Assembly: GCA_039933785.1 (NCBI GenBank)
Contig: JBDTNL010000015.1
Location: 1 to 64,000 of the forward strand
Direction of reading: 5' to 3'
DNA from: JBDTNL01 sp039933785
GTDB taxonomy: Bacteria > Acidobacteriota > Thermoanaerobaculia > Multivoradales > JAGPDF01
Length of the DNA: 64,000 nt
How positions within the stretch are numbered: the stretch's first letter is position 1; each line of letters opens with the position of its first letter. This document shows, in pieces, positions 26,686 through 35,949 of this stretch. The notes below the pieces were generated by a model. That model did not search any database and was not told the origin of the DNA. It was given only the letters and a program-made list of their open reading frames with translations. The position numbers and the translations under genes are program-made.

Positions 26686-28164
26686 ATGCCGATCTCTGGT
26701 GCCGAGCCGCTCCATACGGCCGGGCTGCTGCTGAGCCTGGGGGTGCTGCTCGCGGTGAGCGTTTGGTCGAGCCGCTTCGCGGGGCGGCTGGGCGTGCCGG
26801 TGGCGCTGCTTTTCTTGCTGGTCGGTGTGGCGGCGGGCTCCGAGGGTTTGGGCGGGATCTTTTTCGACAACTTCTCGCTCAGCTTCCGGCTCGGCACGCT
26901 GGCGCTGGTGCTGATCCTCTTCGACGGCGGACTGAACACTCCAATCCATCACGTGCGGCCAGTGCTCTTGCCGGCGGCGGTGCTCGCCACCCTGGGCGTG
27001 GCGATCACCGCGATGGTCGTCGCCGTGGGTGGCCGCTGGTTGGGTCTGACCTGGCTTCAAGCTGGATTGCTTGGCGCGATCGTTTCTTCGACGGACGCCG
27101 CAGCGGTGTTTTCGGTTCTGCGCACTAGCGGTGTGCGCCTGCGGCAGCGGCTGAGCTCGACGCTCGAGCTCGAATCCGGCCTGAACGATCCGCTCGCGGT
27201 CATTCTCACCATCGAGTTCGCCGGCATCCTGCTCGGGGAGCGGCGGTCCGTTTGGATGATCGTGGGCGAGGTCGCGCTCGAGCTGGCGATAGGCGCCGCC
27301 AGCGGCTACGTCTTCGGCATGGCGGGACGCTGGTTGGTGCGGCGCGCGCGGCTCTCGGCCAGCGGCCTCTACCCGGTGCTCACTCTGGGGTTGGCGCTAG
27401 CGGCCTTCGGCGCGCCGACTTTCGTGCATGGCAGTGGATTCCTCAGCGTGTACGTCGCCGGAATCGTGTTCGGAGCGGGACGCTTCCCACAGCGCGCGAC
27501 CCTGCTCCGGGTCCACGACGGTGGCGCCTGGTTGGCGCAGGTCGGGATGTTCATGCTGCTTGGACTGCAGGTGGTTCCCTCGCGACTCTTGGCGGTGTCG
27601 TTCGAGGGCATCGCGATCACCCTCGTACTCGGCTTCATCGCGCGGCCCCTCGCGGTTGCCTTGTGTCTGCTGCCCTTCAAGTACTCGCGACGCGAGGTCC
27701 TGTTTCTCGGCTGGTCGGGCTTACGTGGTGCCGTGCCGATCGTGCTCGCGACCTACCCGGTCCTCGCCGGCGTACCGGGAGCGCCGCGGCTCTTCAATCT
27801 GGTGTTCTTCGTGGTGGTCCTGAGCGCGCTGGTGCCTGGAGCCACGGTGCGCTGGGCGGCTCGGCGGCTCGGTCTGGCGGTAGACACGGGTCCGGCCGCC
27901 GCCGCGCCGCTCGAAATGAATGCCCTGATCGATCTCGACAGCGATCTGCTCTCGTTCAATCTGGCGCCCGCCGCGGCGGCGAGCGGGGTCGCGATCGCGG
28001 ATTTGCCGCTGCCGGAGGAGTCGGGAGTGATCGCCGTGGTTCGCGGCCGGATGCTGCTCGCGCCCAAGCCGGAGACGGTGCTGCAGGCAGGCGACGCGGT
28101 GTACCTCGCCTGCCGGGATGAGGATCAGGCGCTGATGCGCCTGATCTTCGGTCGAGAAGAGTAG
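26686..28164 (+). CDS. Potassium/proton antiporter, CvrA/NhaP2-type CPA1
   Basis: 492 residues with 12-13 membrane segments to about residue 395, including the CPA1 ion-binding region: LVLILFDGGLNTPI (near 73-86), VSSTDAAAVFSVLR (near 124-137) and LELESGLNDPLAVILT (near 151-166), with the paired ND of electroneutral exchangers. The C-terminal 90 residues form a TrkA-C-like ligand-binding domain (VIAVVRGRMLLAPKPETVLQ, GDAVYLACRDEDQALMRLIF), as in the K+/H+ antiporters CvrA/NhaP2. Ion choice is inferred from that domain. Confidence 0.9.
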   Translation: MPISGAEPLHTAGLLLSLGVLLAVSVWSSRFAGRLGVPVALLFLLVGVAAGSEGLGGIFFDNFSLSFRLGTLALVLILFDGGLNTPIHHVRPVLLPAAVLATLGVAITAMVVAVGGRWLGLTWLQAGLLGAIVSSTDAAAVFSVLRTSGVRLRQRLSSTLELESGLNDPLAVILTIEFAGILLGERRSVWMIVGEVALELAIGAASGYVFGMAGRWLVRRARLSASGLYPVLTLGLALAAFGAPTFVHGSGFLSVYVAGIVFGAGRFPQRATLLRVHDGGAWLAQVGMFMLLGLQVVPSRLLAVSFEGIAITLVLGFIARPLAVALCLLPFKYSRREVLFLGWSGLRGAVPIVLATYPVLAGVPGAPRLFNLVFFVVVLSALVPGATVRWAARRLGLAVDTGPAAAAPLEMNALIDLDSDLLSFNLAPAAAASGVAIADLPLPEESGVIAVVRGRMLLAPKPETVLQAGDAVYLACRDEDQALMRLIFGREE

Positions 28165-28172
28165 TGGTTTGA

Positions 28173-28196
28173 GCGTGACGGCAGCTGCCGCCACGC
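28173..28196. terminator. Bidirectional hairpin between convergent genes
   Basis: Palindrome GCGTG-A-CGGCAGCTGCCG-C-CACGC, 11 bp per arm with one mismatch, lies 9 nt past the antiporter stop and 9 nt past the M13 stop. No U-tract. Convergent position supports a shared terminator. Confidence 0.6.
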
Positions 28197-28204
28197 CCAG
28201 CTAC

Positions 28205-30319
28205 CTACCAGACCTTGCAGACCTTGGCCGGCGGATTCACCATCGGCGCGCCCGCCTTGCACTGAAACGCTGCCGCGAACTCCGGCATGTTCACCACCAC
28301 GCCGTTGATACGGGCGAAGCCCGGCGAGTGCGGGTTGGTGAGTGCGCTCACTCGGGCCGCCTCCGGAGTGGTGGCGTTGCAGTCCCACTGCGCGAAGCCA
28401 ACGAAGAAGCGCTGCTCCGGGGTCAGGCCGTCCTGGTTCTCGAGCTTCTTGCCCTTGACCGCGTCCTTCCAGGCGTCGTACGCGATCAGCGTGCCGCCGA
28501 GGTCGGCGAGGTCCTCGCCCAGGGTCAGCTTGCCGTTGATCTTGATGTCGTCGACGATGGTGTATTGCGAGTACTGATCCGAGATGCACTTGGCGCGGGC
28601 CTCGAACTTCGTACCGTCGTCGTCGGTCCACCAGTCGTGCAGGTCGCCCTTGGCATCGAACTGCCGGCCCTCGTCGTCGAAGCCGTGGGTGAGCTCGTGG
28701 CCGATGGTCGAACCCGTGTTGCCATAGTTCGGCGCGTCGTCCATCTTGGGATCGAAGAGCGGTGGCAGGAGGACGCCAGCGGGGAAGTTCATGTCATTCA
28801 TTTGTGGGTCGTAGTACGCGTTCACGGTGGGCGGCGTCATGCCCCACTCGCCGCGCTCGACGGGGTGCCCGATCTTCGCCAGCTGGCGACGGTTCTCGAA
28901 CATCGCAGCGCGCATCGAGTTGCCGGCGTAGTCCGCGCGATCGATCTTGATCGACGAGTAGTCGCGCCACTTGTCGGGGTAGCCGATCTTGTCCTTCATG
29001 CTCTCGAGCTTGTGGAGCGCTTGCTTCTTGGTCGTGTCGCTCATCCAGTCGAGGGCGCGAATACGATCGCCCATGGTCTTCTGGATGCGCTCCACCATGT
29101 CGACGGCGCGTGCCTTGGTCTCGGGGCTGAAGGCTTTGGCCACGAACACCTGGCCGAGCGCCTCGCCGAGGTTGCCGTCGACGGCCTGCACGCAACGCTT
29201 CCAGCGTGGCTGCTGTTCCTTCTGGCCGCGCAGGTACTGGCGGTAGAAGGAGAAGTCGAGGTCCACGTACGCCTTGTTGAGCAAATCAGCGCGCTCGTTG
29301 ACCAGGTGCCAGCGCAGGTATTCGCGCCAGGCGGGGAGAGGCTCCGTCTTGAGGAGGGTTTCGACGGCGGTGAAGAACTTGGGCTGGGTGACGTTGATCT
29401 CGGTAGCCGAGGAGACTTCCTTCACACCCAATCCCTGGATATAGGCGTGCCAGTCGAACGAGGGGGTGAGCTTCTGGAAGTCCGCCAGGCCCATCGGGTG
29501 GTCGAGGTTGTGCGGATCGCGCTGCTCGACCCGGGTGAGCGATGAGGTCGCGAGCGCGGTTTCCATGCGCATGACCGACTGCGCGCCTTCCTTGGCCACG
29601 TTGGCGGGGTCGCCGAAAAGAGTCAGCATCTTCTCGACGTGCTCGACATATCTGGCGCGAATCTCCTTCGACTTGTCATCGTCCTTCAGGTAGTAGTCGC
29701 GATCGGGCAGACCGAGGCCGCCGGCGATGGCAAAAGCGATGATGCGCTGCGAGTCCTTGAGATCCTGGCTGGAGCCGAAGCCGAATGGAAAGTAGCCGCC
29801 CGCGAGATGGAGCGGCGCGAGCACCTTGGGTAGGCTCGAGAGCGAGGTCATCTGGTTGATCGCGGCCACGTCCGCGGCGAGAGCGAGCGCGCCCTTGTGC
29901 TCGATGGTCGCCTCGTCCATGCAGGAGGCGAAGTAGTCGCCGGTTTCGGCCTCGGGCACGGTTCGTCCGGCGCGGGGCTCGGAAACCTGCTGGAGCATGC
30001 CCCAGAGGAATTGCGCGTTGTCGTTGGTGGCCTTGCCGTAGACGCTCCAGCGGGTCTGGTCGGCGGGGATGGGGTTGTTCTTCACCCAGCCGCCGCACGA
30101 GTAAGTGTAGAGGTCGGCGCAGGGATCGACGGTGCGATCCATCGCCGACGGGTCGAGGCTCGGGGTGTAGGGCAGGGCGGCGAGCGGGTGAGCCTCCACC
30201 TTGGCGGCGGGCGCCGGCGCGGCCGCGGGCTTGGTGTCTTGCGCGACGGCGAGGGTCGCCACCAGCGCTACGCCGGAGAAGGCGGCAAGGGTCTTCACGA
30301 ACGAGTGATGTGGATGCAT
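28205..30319 (-). CDS. M13-family zinc metallopeptidase (PepO/neprilysin-like)
   Basis: 704 residues from ATG 30319, which has GGAGG 6 nt upstream; the longer frame start was rejected. Signal peptide residues 1-26 (FVKTLAAFSGVALVATLAVA). M13_N at about 50-440 and M13_C from 495. Active site: TIGHELTHGFDDEG (HExxH), then the downstream ENLADxxG-type motif in LTLGEDLADLGG supplying the third ligand. NAYYDPQMNDMNFPAGVLLP matches the family NAYY substrate motif, and the protein ends CKVW as M13 enzymes do. Periplasmic or secreted oligopeptidase, downstream of ppx on the same strand. Confidence 0.95.
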   Translation of the reverse strand: MHPHHSFVKTLAAFSGVALVATLAVAQDTKPAAAPAPAAKVEAHPLAALPYTPSLDPSAMDRTVDPCADLYTYSCGGWVKNNPIPADQTRWSVYGKATNDNAQFLWGMLQQVSEPRAGRTVPEAETGDYFASCMDEATIEHKGALALAADVAAINQMTSLSSLPKVLAPLHLAGGYFPFGFGSSQDLKDSQRIIAFAIAGGLGLPDRDYYLKDDDKSKEIRARYVEHVEKMLTLFGDPANVAKEGAQSVMRMETALATSSLTRVEQRDPHNLDHPMGLADFQKLTPSFDWHAYIQGLGVKEVSSATEINVTQPKFFTAVETLLKTEPLPAWREYLRWHLVNERADLLNKAYVDLDFSFYRQYLRGQKEQQPRWKRCVQAVDGNLGEALGQVFVAKAFSPETKARAVDMVERIQKTMGDRIRALDWMSDTTKKQALHKLESMKDKIGYPDKWRDYSSIKIDRADYAGNSMRAAMFENRRQLAKIGHPVERGEWGMTPPTVNAYYDPQMNDMNFPAGVLLPPLFDPKMDDAPNYGNTGSTIGHELTHGFDDEGRQFDAKGDLHDWWTDDDGTKFEARAKCISDQYSQYTIVDDIKINGKLTLGEDLADLGGTLIAYDAWKDAVKGKKLENQDGLTPEQRFFVGFAQWDCNATTPEAARVSALTNPHSPGFARINGVVVNMPEFAAAFQCKAGAPMVNPPAKVCKVW

Positions 30320-30400
30320 GAAACCTCCGAGAAGGGTTGGGTCTGGTCGCCGGGACACGACACCGGCGAGGGCACGCCGACTGTAGCACCGCCGCTTGAC

Positions 30401-31981
30401 CTACTTCTCGAGCCCCTGGCGCACCTTCAAGCGCACCCCAAAAGCCTCTTCGAAGGGCTCCGCTCGATCGCGCGCCGTGGCGAGCTCGAGGCTGACGTCG
30501 TAGCGTGACAGCACTTCGAGCCGCACGCTCCGCGCGCGGACCGCGCAGTAGATCTCGTCCACTCGCCGGGCGTGGCTGCGGTCCAGTGCATCGGCGATCC
30601 GCAGCAGCGCCGACAGCCGCGTCACCGTCCGTTGCTGCCACGGCTTGAGCGCCGCGAAAGCCGGGTGCTTGCGCTTCGGCACGGCGCCGCGGTGGTAGCG
30701 CACCAGGTGGGCGATGATCTCGATCTCCCGTTGGTCGAAGGCGTCGAGCGCGGCGTTGGTGATCAGGTAAAAGCCGTGTTTGTGGTGGCCCTCATAGTCG
30801 ACCAGATATCCGATGTCGTGCAGCAATGCCGCGTGCCCCAGCCATTCGCGCTCGCGCGGCCCCATGCCGTGCAGGGATTGCGTGAGATCGAACAGGCGGG
30901 CGGCGAGGCGAGCGGTTTCCTCGCCGTGCCCAACAACGCTCTCGCCGCGCTCGGCGAGCTTGCGAATCTGCCTCTGCCGCACGTCGGCCGGGGCGACCGC
31001 GTTCGCCTGCGGCGCGCCGAGGGCGTCGAGGACGACACCTTCGCGAAGCGCCCGATCCGAAACCTGAAAACGATCGACGCCGGCGTGGCGTATCCATTCG
31101 TGGAGGAGGATCGCGCCCGCCAGGATCGATTCCGAACGCGGGCCGCCGACCGGCGGCAGGGCGGCGATCTGCTTGCGCTTCAGGCGCGCGAGGTGGGCGC
31201 AGAGCTCGGCCAGGTCGCGGGTGCGCAACTCGCGCAGGACACCGGTCGAGGCCTTCCAATCGGCGCCGGCGAGGAGGTCGATGATATCGGCGCAGCAGAC
31301 CGCGGTGCCCGAGGTGGCGACCAGACGTTCGATCTTCTTCGGCGGTTGAATACGCGCGATCGCCTTGCGGACCCGGCGGCGCATCGCGTCGATGTCCTTG
31401 CGGCGCGGCGGATCGCTCTCGAGCCAGGCGGCGCAGCGCAGCGAACCGAGCGGCACGCTCACCACCCGCCCGAAGCGGCGGTTGCGGGCAGTGATCCACT
31501 CGGTGCTGCCGCCACCGACGTCGACGATCACCGAGGTGCCGGAACCCAGATCCACCGCCTCGCGGACCGCGAGGTAGATCAGGCGGCCCTCTTCGGCGCC
31601 GCTCAGACGCCGCGCCTCGAGACCGGTCTGGGCGCGCACTCGGGCGAGAAACTCCTCGCCGTTCTTGGCCTCGCGGACGGCGCTGGTGGCGACCGCCACC
31701 GTGCGCTGGGCGCCCTTGAGTCGGGCCAGGGTCGACATCTTGGTGAGCGCCACCAACCCGTCGCGCATGGCGCGCTCGGAGAGCTCTGCGGGGCCGGAGC
31801 TGCCGAGCGCGCCCTTGCCGAGCCGCACCATCTCGCGCTCGCGATCGAGCACGCGATAGCCGCCGCCGGGCTCGCGCTCGACCACGATCATGTGGATCGA
31901 GTTCGAGCCGATGTCGATCGCCGCCAAGCGCGCCGCGGCAGGAGGAGCAGCGCGAGCCGCCAGCGTCTTGCGGACCGTCAT
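30401..31981 (-). CDS. ppx: Ppx/GppA exopolyphosphatase with HD-like C-terminal domain
   Basis: 526 residues from ATG 31981. The actin/HSP70-like phosphatase half carries AAIDIGSNSIHMIVVE (about 22-37), SAVREAKNGEEF and DVGGGSTEW (about 153-161), and the nucleotide-binding ATSGTAVCC. The C-terminal half (about 330-526) is HD-like: LLHDIGYLVDYEGHHKHGFY. It degrades polyphosphate from the end or removes phosphate from pppGpp. Divergent from ppk1 with 50 bp between the starts, so synthesis and breakdown share a control region. GGAG and a TACAAT box lie just ahead of its ATG. Confidence 0.93.
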   Translation of the reverse strand: MTVRKTLAARAAPPAAARLAAIDIGSNSIHMIVVEREPGGGYRVLDREREMVRLGKGALGSSGPAELSERAMRDGLVALTKMSTLARLKGAQRTVAVATSAVREAKNGEEFLARVRAQTGLEARRLSGAEEGRLIYLAVREAVDLGSGTSVIVDVGGGSTEWITARNRRFGRVVSVPLGSLRCAAWLESDPPRRKDIDAMRRRVRKAIARIQPPKKIERLVATSGTAVCCADIIDLLAGADWKASTGVLRELRTRDLAELCAHLARLKRKQIAALPPVGGPRSESILAGAILLHEWIRHAGVDRFQVSDRALREGVVLDALGAPQANAVAPADVRQRQIRKLAERGESVVGHGEETARLAARLFDLTQSLHGMGPREREWLGHAALLHDIGYLVDYEGHHKHGFYLITNAALDAFDQREIEIIAHLVRYHRGAVPKRKHPAFAALKPWQQRTVTRLSALLRIADALDRSHARRVDEIYCAVRARSVRLEVLSRYDVSLELATARDRAEPFEEAFGVRLKVRQGLEK

Positions 31982-31987
31982 ACTCCG

Positions 31988-31993
31988 ATTGTA
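31988..31993 (-). promoter_or_regulatory. -10 box 6 nt before ppx start
   Basis: On the minus strand TACAAT is followed by CGGAGT and then the ATG. Transcription would start at about the start codon, again a leaderless-type layout. No matching -35 was identified, and the ppk1 promoter on the other strand is not evident. Confidence 0.6.
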
Positions 31994-32031
31994 GGGCCAA
32001 GTCGCCGACTGAGCCAGAATAGGCCGAGGCC

Positions 32032-34179
32032 ATGGCACGCACCCGCAAATCCCTCAAGCTTGCTTCGATGACTTCACTCGCGCCGCCGCCGGCGAGCGTC
32101 GAGGCCGACGACTCGACGCTGTTCCTGAACCGCGAGCTCTCCTGGCTCGACTTCAACCGGCGCGTGCTGGCCGAGGCCGAGGATCCGTCCAACCCACTAC
32201 TCGAGCGCCTGAAGTTCGTCGCCATCTTCGGCAGCAACCTCGACGAGTTCTTCATGAAGCGCGTCGGTGGACTGAAGCAGCAGCTGGCGGTGAACGTGAG
32301 CGAGCTCTCGCCCGACGGGCGGACGCCGACCGAGCAGCTCGAAGCGATCAACGCCGCAGTTCGACCCATGGTCGCGGCGCAGCACAGCATCTTCCTCAAC
32401 GACCTGGTGCCCGAGCTCCGGCGCAACGGTCTCGAGATCCTGCGCTGGGAAGAAGTCTCGGAGGGCGAGCGCGACCATCTGCGCCGCTTCTTCGAGAGCT
32501 CCGTGTTTCCGGTGCTCACGCCGCTGGCGCTCGATCCGGCGCACCCATTTCCCTTCATCTCCAATCTCAGTCTGTCGCTGGCGCTCTCGGTGCGGCACCC
32601 GACGACCGGGCAGGAGCGCTTCGCCCGCATCAAGGTGCCGGGCAGCATCGCGCGTTGGATTCAACTGCCGCCCCCGTCACCGGAGAGTCAGCGTTTCGTG
32701 GCGCTCGAGGATGTAGTCGCGCACAACCTCGATCTGCTCTTCCCGGGCATGGAAGTGGAGGAGTGCCACGCCTTTCGCGTCACCCGCAACGTCGAGGGCG
32801 AGGTTGACGACGATCCCGCCGACGACTTGCTGGAGTCGATCCAGGAGGAGCTCCGCGAACGCCGGTTCGCGACCGTCGTGCGCCTGCAGGTGGTGCCGGA
32901 GATGCCGCCCTGGATGCGGAGCCTGCTCTGCGAGGAGCTCGAGGTCTCGGCCGAGGATGTGTACGAGGTCGCGGCGCCGATGGCGCTCTCCGGCCTGATC
33001 CAGCTCGCGACACTGCCGATTCCGGCGCTTCGCGACACGCCCTGGCGGCCGGTCACGCCGACCCGGCTTCAGCTCGTCGAGGGCGAGTCGCGTGACATCT
33101 TCCAGATCATCGCCAAGGGCGACTTGTTGGTGCATCACCCCTACGAATCGTTTGCCGCCAGCGTCGATCGTTTCATCGCCGAGGCGGCAGCCGACCCGGC
33201 GGTGCTGGCGATCAAGCAGACGCTGTACCGCACGGCCAAGGATTCGCCGATCGTGAAGGCGCTCATCGAAGCGGCCGAGCGCGGCAAGCAGGTCGCGGTC
33301 ACCGTCGAGCTCAAGGCGCGCTTCGACGAGGCGCGCAACATCGAGTGGGCCCGGGCGCTGGAAGAAGCGGGGGCGCACGTCGCCTATGGAGTCGTTGGGT
33401 TGAAGACCCATACCAAGGTCACCCAGGTGGTGCGCCAGGAGGGTGATGGGCTGCGCACTTACACCCACGTCGCGAGCGGCAACTACAACGCCGACACCGC
33501 CGGGCTCTACACCGATCTCGGGCTGTTCACCTGCCGGCCGGAGCTCGGTGGCGATGCGACTCAGCTGTTCAATTTGCTCACCGGCTTTGCCGGCGATCCG
33601 CAATTCCGCCGGTTGCTCATCGCCCCGATCAACATGCGGCGGCGCTTCCATGAGCTCATCGACCGCGAGATCGAGCACCAGCGTGCCGGCCGCGGCGGCC
33701 GCATCGTCGCCAAGATGAATGCGCTCGAGGATTCGAAGATCGTGCGCAATTTGTACCGTGCCTCGCAGGAAGGGGTCTCGATCGACCTCATCGTGCGCGG
33801 CATCTGCCGCTTGCGCCCTGGTATGCCAACACTGAGCGAGAACGTGCGCGTGATCTCGATCGTTGGCCGCTTCCTCGAGCACGCCCGCATCTTCTCGTTC
33901 GGGAACGGCGGCGAAGCCGAGGTCTTCTTCGGCTCGGCGGATTGGATGTCGCGCAACCTCGACTATCGAGTCGAGGCGATCGCGCCGGTCGAGGACGCGG
34001 GGCTGCGGGACGAGATACGCATCCTGCTCGAGCTCCAGCTCGCCGACAATCTGAAGGCCTGGCAGCTGCGCAGCGACGGCACCTGGTTCAAGCTCGAGCC
34101 CCCTGCCGGCGAACCCGGCTGCTCGAGCCAGGTGGAGCTCATGGCACGGGCCGCGGCGCGTAGCGGCCGGGCCAGCTAG
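32032..34179 (+). CDS. ppk1: Polyphosphate kinase PPK1
   Basis: 715 residues, the standard PPK1 length. The N domain starts FLNRELSWLDFNRRVLAEAE (about 31-50); head and two catalytic PLD-like domains follow. The autophosphorylated histidine is H460 in LKTHTK, and the second active-site histidine H479 is in THVASGNYN, with the same 19-residue separation as E. coli H435/H454. ADPAVLAIKQTLYRT and IARFDEARN-like segments match. It converts ATP to polyphosphate. An alternative start is the ATG at 32068. Confidence 0.96.
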   Translation: MARTRKSLKLASMTSLAPPPASVEADDSTLFLNRELSWLDFNRRVLAEAEDPSNPLLERLKFVAIFGSNLDEFFMKRVGGLKQQLAVNVSELSPDGRTPTEQLEAINAAVRPMVAAQHSIFLNDLVPELRRNGLEILRWEEVSEGERDHLRRFFESSVFPVLTPLALDPAHPFPFISNLSLSLALSVRHPTTGQERFARIKVPGSIARWIQLPPPSPESQRFVALEDVVAHNLDLLFPGMEVEECHAFRVTRNVEGEVDDDPADDLLESIQEELRERRFATVVRLQVVPEMPPWMRSLLCEELEVSAEDVYEVAAPMALSGLIQLATLPIPALRDTPWRPVTPTRLQLVEGESRDIFQIIAKGDLLVHHPYESFAASVDRFIAEAAADPAVLAIKQTLYRTAKDSPIVKALIEAAERGKQVAVTVELKARFDEARNIEWARALEEAGAHVAYGVVGLKTHTKVTQVVRQEGDGLRTYTHVASGNYNADTAGLYTDLGLFTCRPELGGDATQLFNLLTGFAGDPQFRRLLIAPINMRRRFHELIDREIEHQRAGRGGRIVAKMNALEDSKIVRNLYRASQEGVSIDLIVRGICRLRPGMPTLSENVRVISIVGRFLEHARIFSFGNGGEAEVFFGSADWMSRNLDYRVEAIAPVEDAGLRDEIRILLELQLADNLKAWQLRSDGTWFKLEPPAGEPGCSSQVELMARAAARSGRAS

Positions 34180-34968
34180 CTGTCGCGGGTAGGACGGCGG
34201 CCGGAGTGGGCTTCCAGCTGGCCAGGCAACGAGAGGTGCGCGGTCTAGCTGATCCGATAGCTACTCTTGTCGGGAACTTGGACGCTTCGGGGGATCTGCT
34301 GTTCGAGACCGATCGTTCGCCTTGCCAGCGCCTGCGATCTAGGGCAAGCGTCGGCGTGCGCCGAAGAGTTGGGCACCGAAGCGATGTTTGGCTCGCATCG
34401 GGTGGTAAAGCCAGGCAGGACATCGACGAGCTCCGAGAAGCTCGGAATTGCCTGGAAGACGGGGTCGTTTCGCAGCCGAGGATCCATAACGAGAGAATTC
34501 TGCTCGGACTGCAGGATGAGCTCTCTGGATCCCGTGTTGAGCAGCGGGAAGTACTCATTGATCGCATCTTCGAACACAAAAACTACGATTCGGGCCCCGA
34601 CGGTCGGTGCAGATCGATCGGGTGTGCCGCTACAAAAGAGGTTGCCCCCGATGTGAAATCGCGCGACGGGATACGGAACAAGGAAGTAGGTCTGACGGGA
34701 GAGTCTCCGATCCTTGCGAAACCAATGGGTCGGTCGTACCCGGAGCAGGGTCTGTGGCGTCCCATCGAAAAAGCCGAGCTTCGCGACCTCGATAATGTTG
34801 CGGCGACTATGGGCATAACTAGACTGCAGGATCAAGAGTCAGCATTCACGGACCGGAAGTACGGCTTCGCGGGCTGGCCGGGGCGGCGGGCTGTCGCGCT
34901 CGAGTCGATCGCGGATTGACGGCAGCGGCCTCGCCCTCTTCGCCCGGACGAGGCCTGGCGGATGCGTC
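34180..34968. other. Compositionally atypical patch between ppk1 and TPR gene
   Basis: This 0.79-kb stretch is visibly AT-richer than its surroundings and has different codon choices. It holds one plausible minus-strand ORF (34245-34835) and an overlapping plus-strand ORF (34206-34919) that I judge to be a shadow. No transposase, attachment repeat or tRNA was found. It may be an acquired or decaying remnant. Confidence 0.5.
34245..34835 (-). CDS. Possible orphan ORF in atypical patch
   Basis: 196-codon ORF starting at TTG. The first 125 residues look protein-like, with alternating hydrophobic patterns (TYFLVPYPVARFHIGGNLFC; ARIVVFVFEDAINEYFPLLN), while the last 60 are rich in Arg and Ser and less convincing. 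No family is recognised, no signal peptide and no Shine-Dalgarno. It lies downstream of the TPR paralogue on the same strand, like the secreted gene at locus 1, but shows no similarity to it. It may be a gene fragment or foreign DNA. Confidence 0.35.
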   Translation of the reverse strand: MILQSSYAHSRRNIIEVAKLGFFDGTPQTLLRVRPTHWFRKDRRLSRQTYFLVPYPVARFHIGGNLFCSGTPDRSAPTVGARIVVFVFEDAINEYFPLLNTGSRELILQSEQNSLVMDPRLRNDPVFQAIPSFSELVDVLPGFTTRCEPNIASVPNSSAHADACPRSQALARRTIGLEQQIPRSVQVPDKSSYRIS

Positions 34969-35856
34969 CTACGTCTTGATGCTGACCAGCCCGCGCAGGT
35001 CGAGGATCATCAGCAGCTCCAGCAAGTGCAGTTGTTGCGGATAGAACTCCCGCAGCAGCCGCTCGAACCAGATCCGCGCTTCGGTGCGGTGGCCGTTGAT
35101 CTTGGCCGCCTCGGCGAGCAGGTAGAGCGCGGTCTTTGCCTGCTCGCCGTGCGGATCGGCCGCGGCCAGCGATTCGAGGGCCAGGTGTGTGGCGTCCGCG
35201 CCGCGGCCGGCTTGCAGGCGAGCGAAGCTCAGCGACAGGCGGGCCGTGGTGGCGAGCTCCAGCGTACCCAGGGTTTCCAGCGTCGCGAGGCTGCGCTCGA
35301 TCATGGCCGCGCCCGCACCGAGATGGCCGAGGGCGGCTTCCACGTAGCCTAGATTTTCCTCGATCATGGCGCGCCAGAGGGGTCGGCCTTCCGGGCACAT
35401 CGCCTGGGCGCGCTCGTACTCAGGATGCGCGGCCGCGAGGTCTCCTCTCGCCACCATCAGATTGCCAAGCTGGTTGTACGACGCGGCGAGCTCCTGCCCG
35501 ACGCCAGCCAGCTGACCCCATTGCATGGCGGAACGGGCGTAGAAGGTCGCCTTGTGGATCTCGCGCCGGAGCTCGAAGGCGCGCGCCAGGTTGTAGCCCG
35601 CCAGATAGCGATTGCGGAGCTCCGCCGAGGTCGAGAGCACGGCACGAAGCCCGCTCGCCACCTGGTCGCTGTCACCGGCCTCGATGAGAAGGCCGGAGTG
35701 CAGGCAGAACGCGCGCTCCTCCAGGACGCCTTCGTGATCGCGCCGGGCGAGGCTCCGCGCGCGGCGGAAGAGTGCTTCTGCGTCCCTGAGCTCGAAACGG
35801 AAGAGAGCCTCTCTGCCCTCAGCCAGGCAGGCTTGGGCGCTCGAAGGAGATGTCAC
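34969..35856 (-). CDS. TPR-repeat protein, paralogue of the 1.5-2.4 kb gene
   Basis: 295 residues from GTG. Helical TPR-like repeats over the entire length, no signal peptide. It aligns with the TPR protein at 1497-2402 from end to end: YNLARAFELRREIHKATFYA versus YGLARAYDIKHETRKATFYV, AKTALYLLAEAAKINGH versus AKMALYLLGETAKHTGN, and similar termini (LRGLVSIKT versus TRQMVNLKAQV). No XRE gene accompanies this copy; instead it lies 94 bp downstream of phoB on the same strand and may be co-transcribed with it. Function unknown. Confidence 0.85.
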   Translation of the reverse strand: MTSPSSAQACLAEGREALFRFELRDAEALFRRARSLARRDHEGVLEERAFCLHSGLLIEAGDSDQVASGLRAVLSTSAELRNRYLAGYNLARAFELRREIHKATFYARSAMQWGQLAGVGQELAASYNQLGNLMVARGDLAAAHPEYERAQAMCPEGRPLWRAMIEENLGYVEAALGHLGAGAAMIERSLATLETLGTLELATTARLSLSFARLQAGRGADATHLALESLAAADPHGEQAKTALYLLAEAAKINGHRTEARIWFERLLREFYPQQLHLLELLMILDLRGLVSIKT

Positions 35857-35949
35857 ATGGCGAAGATCTCGCCTGCAACGGTGGGGCGCAAGGCCGCAGG
35901 GGCTGAACTGGGGATCGGCGAGGCCGAGTGGTGCGGCCGCCAGTGCGAA

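Noticed and set aside
34206..34919. 237-codon plus-strand ORF in the atypical patch
   Set aside because: Arg/Glu/Asp-rich with no hydrophobic core pattern; the opposite-strand ORF looks more protein-like.
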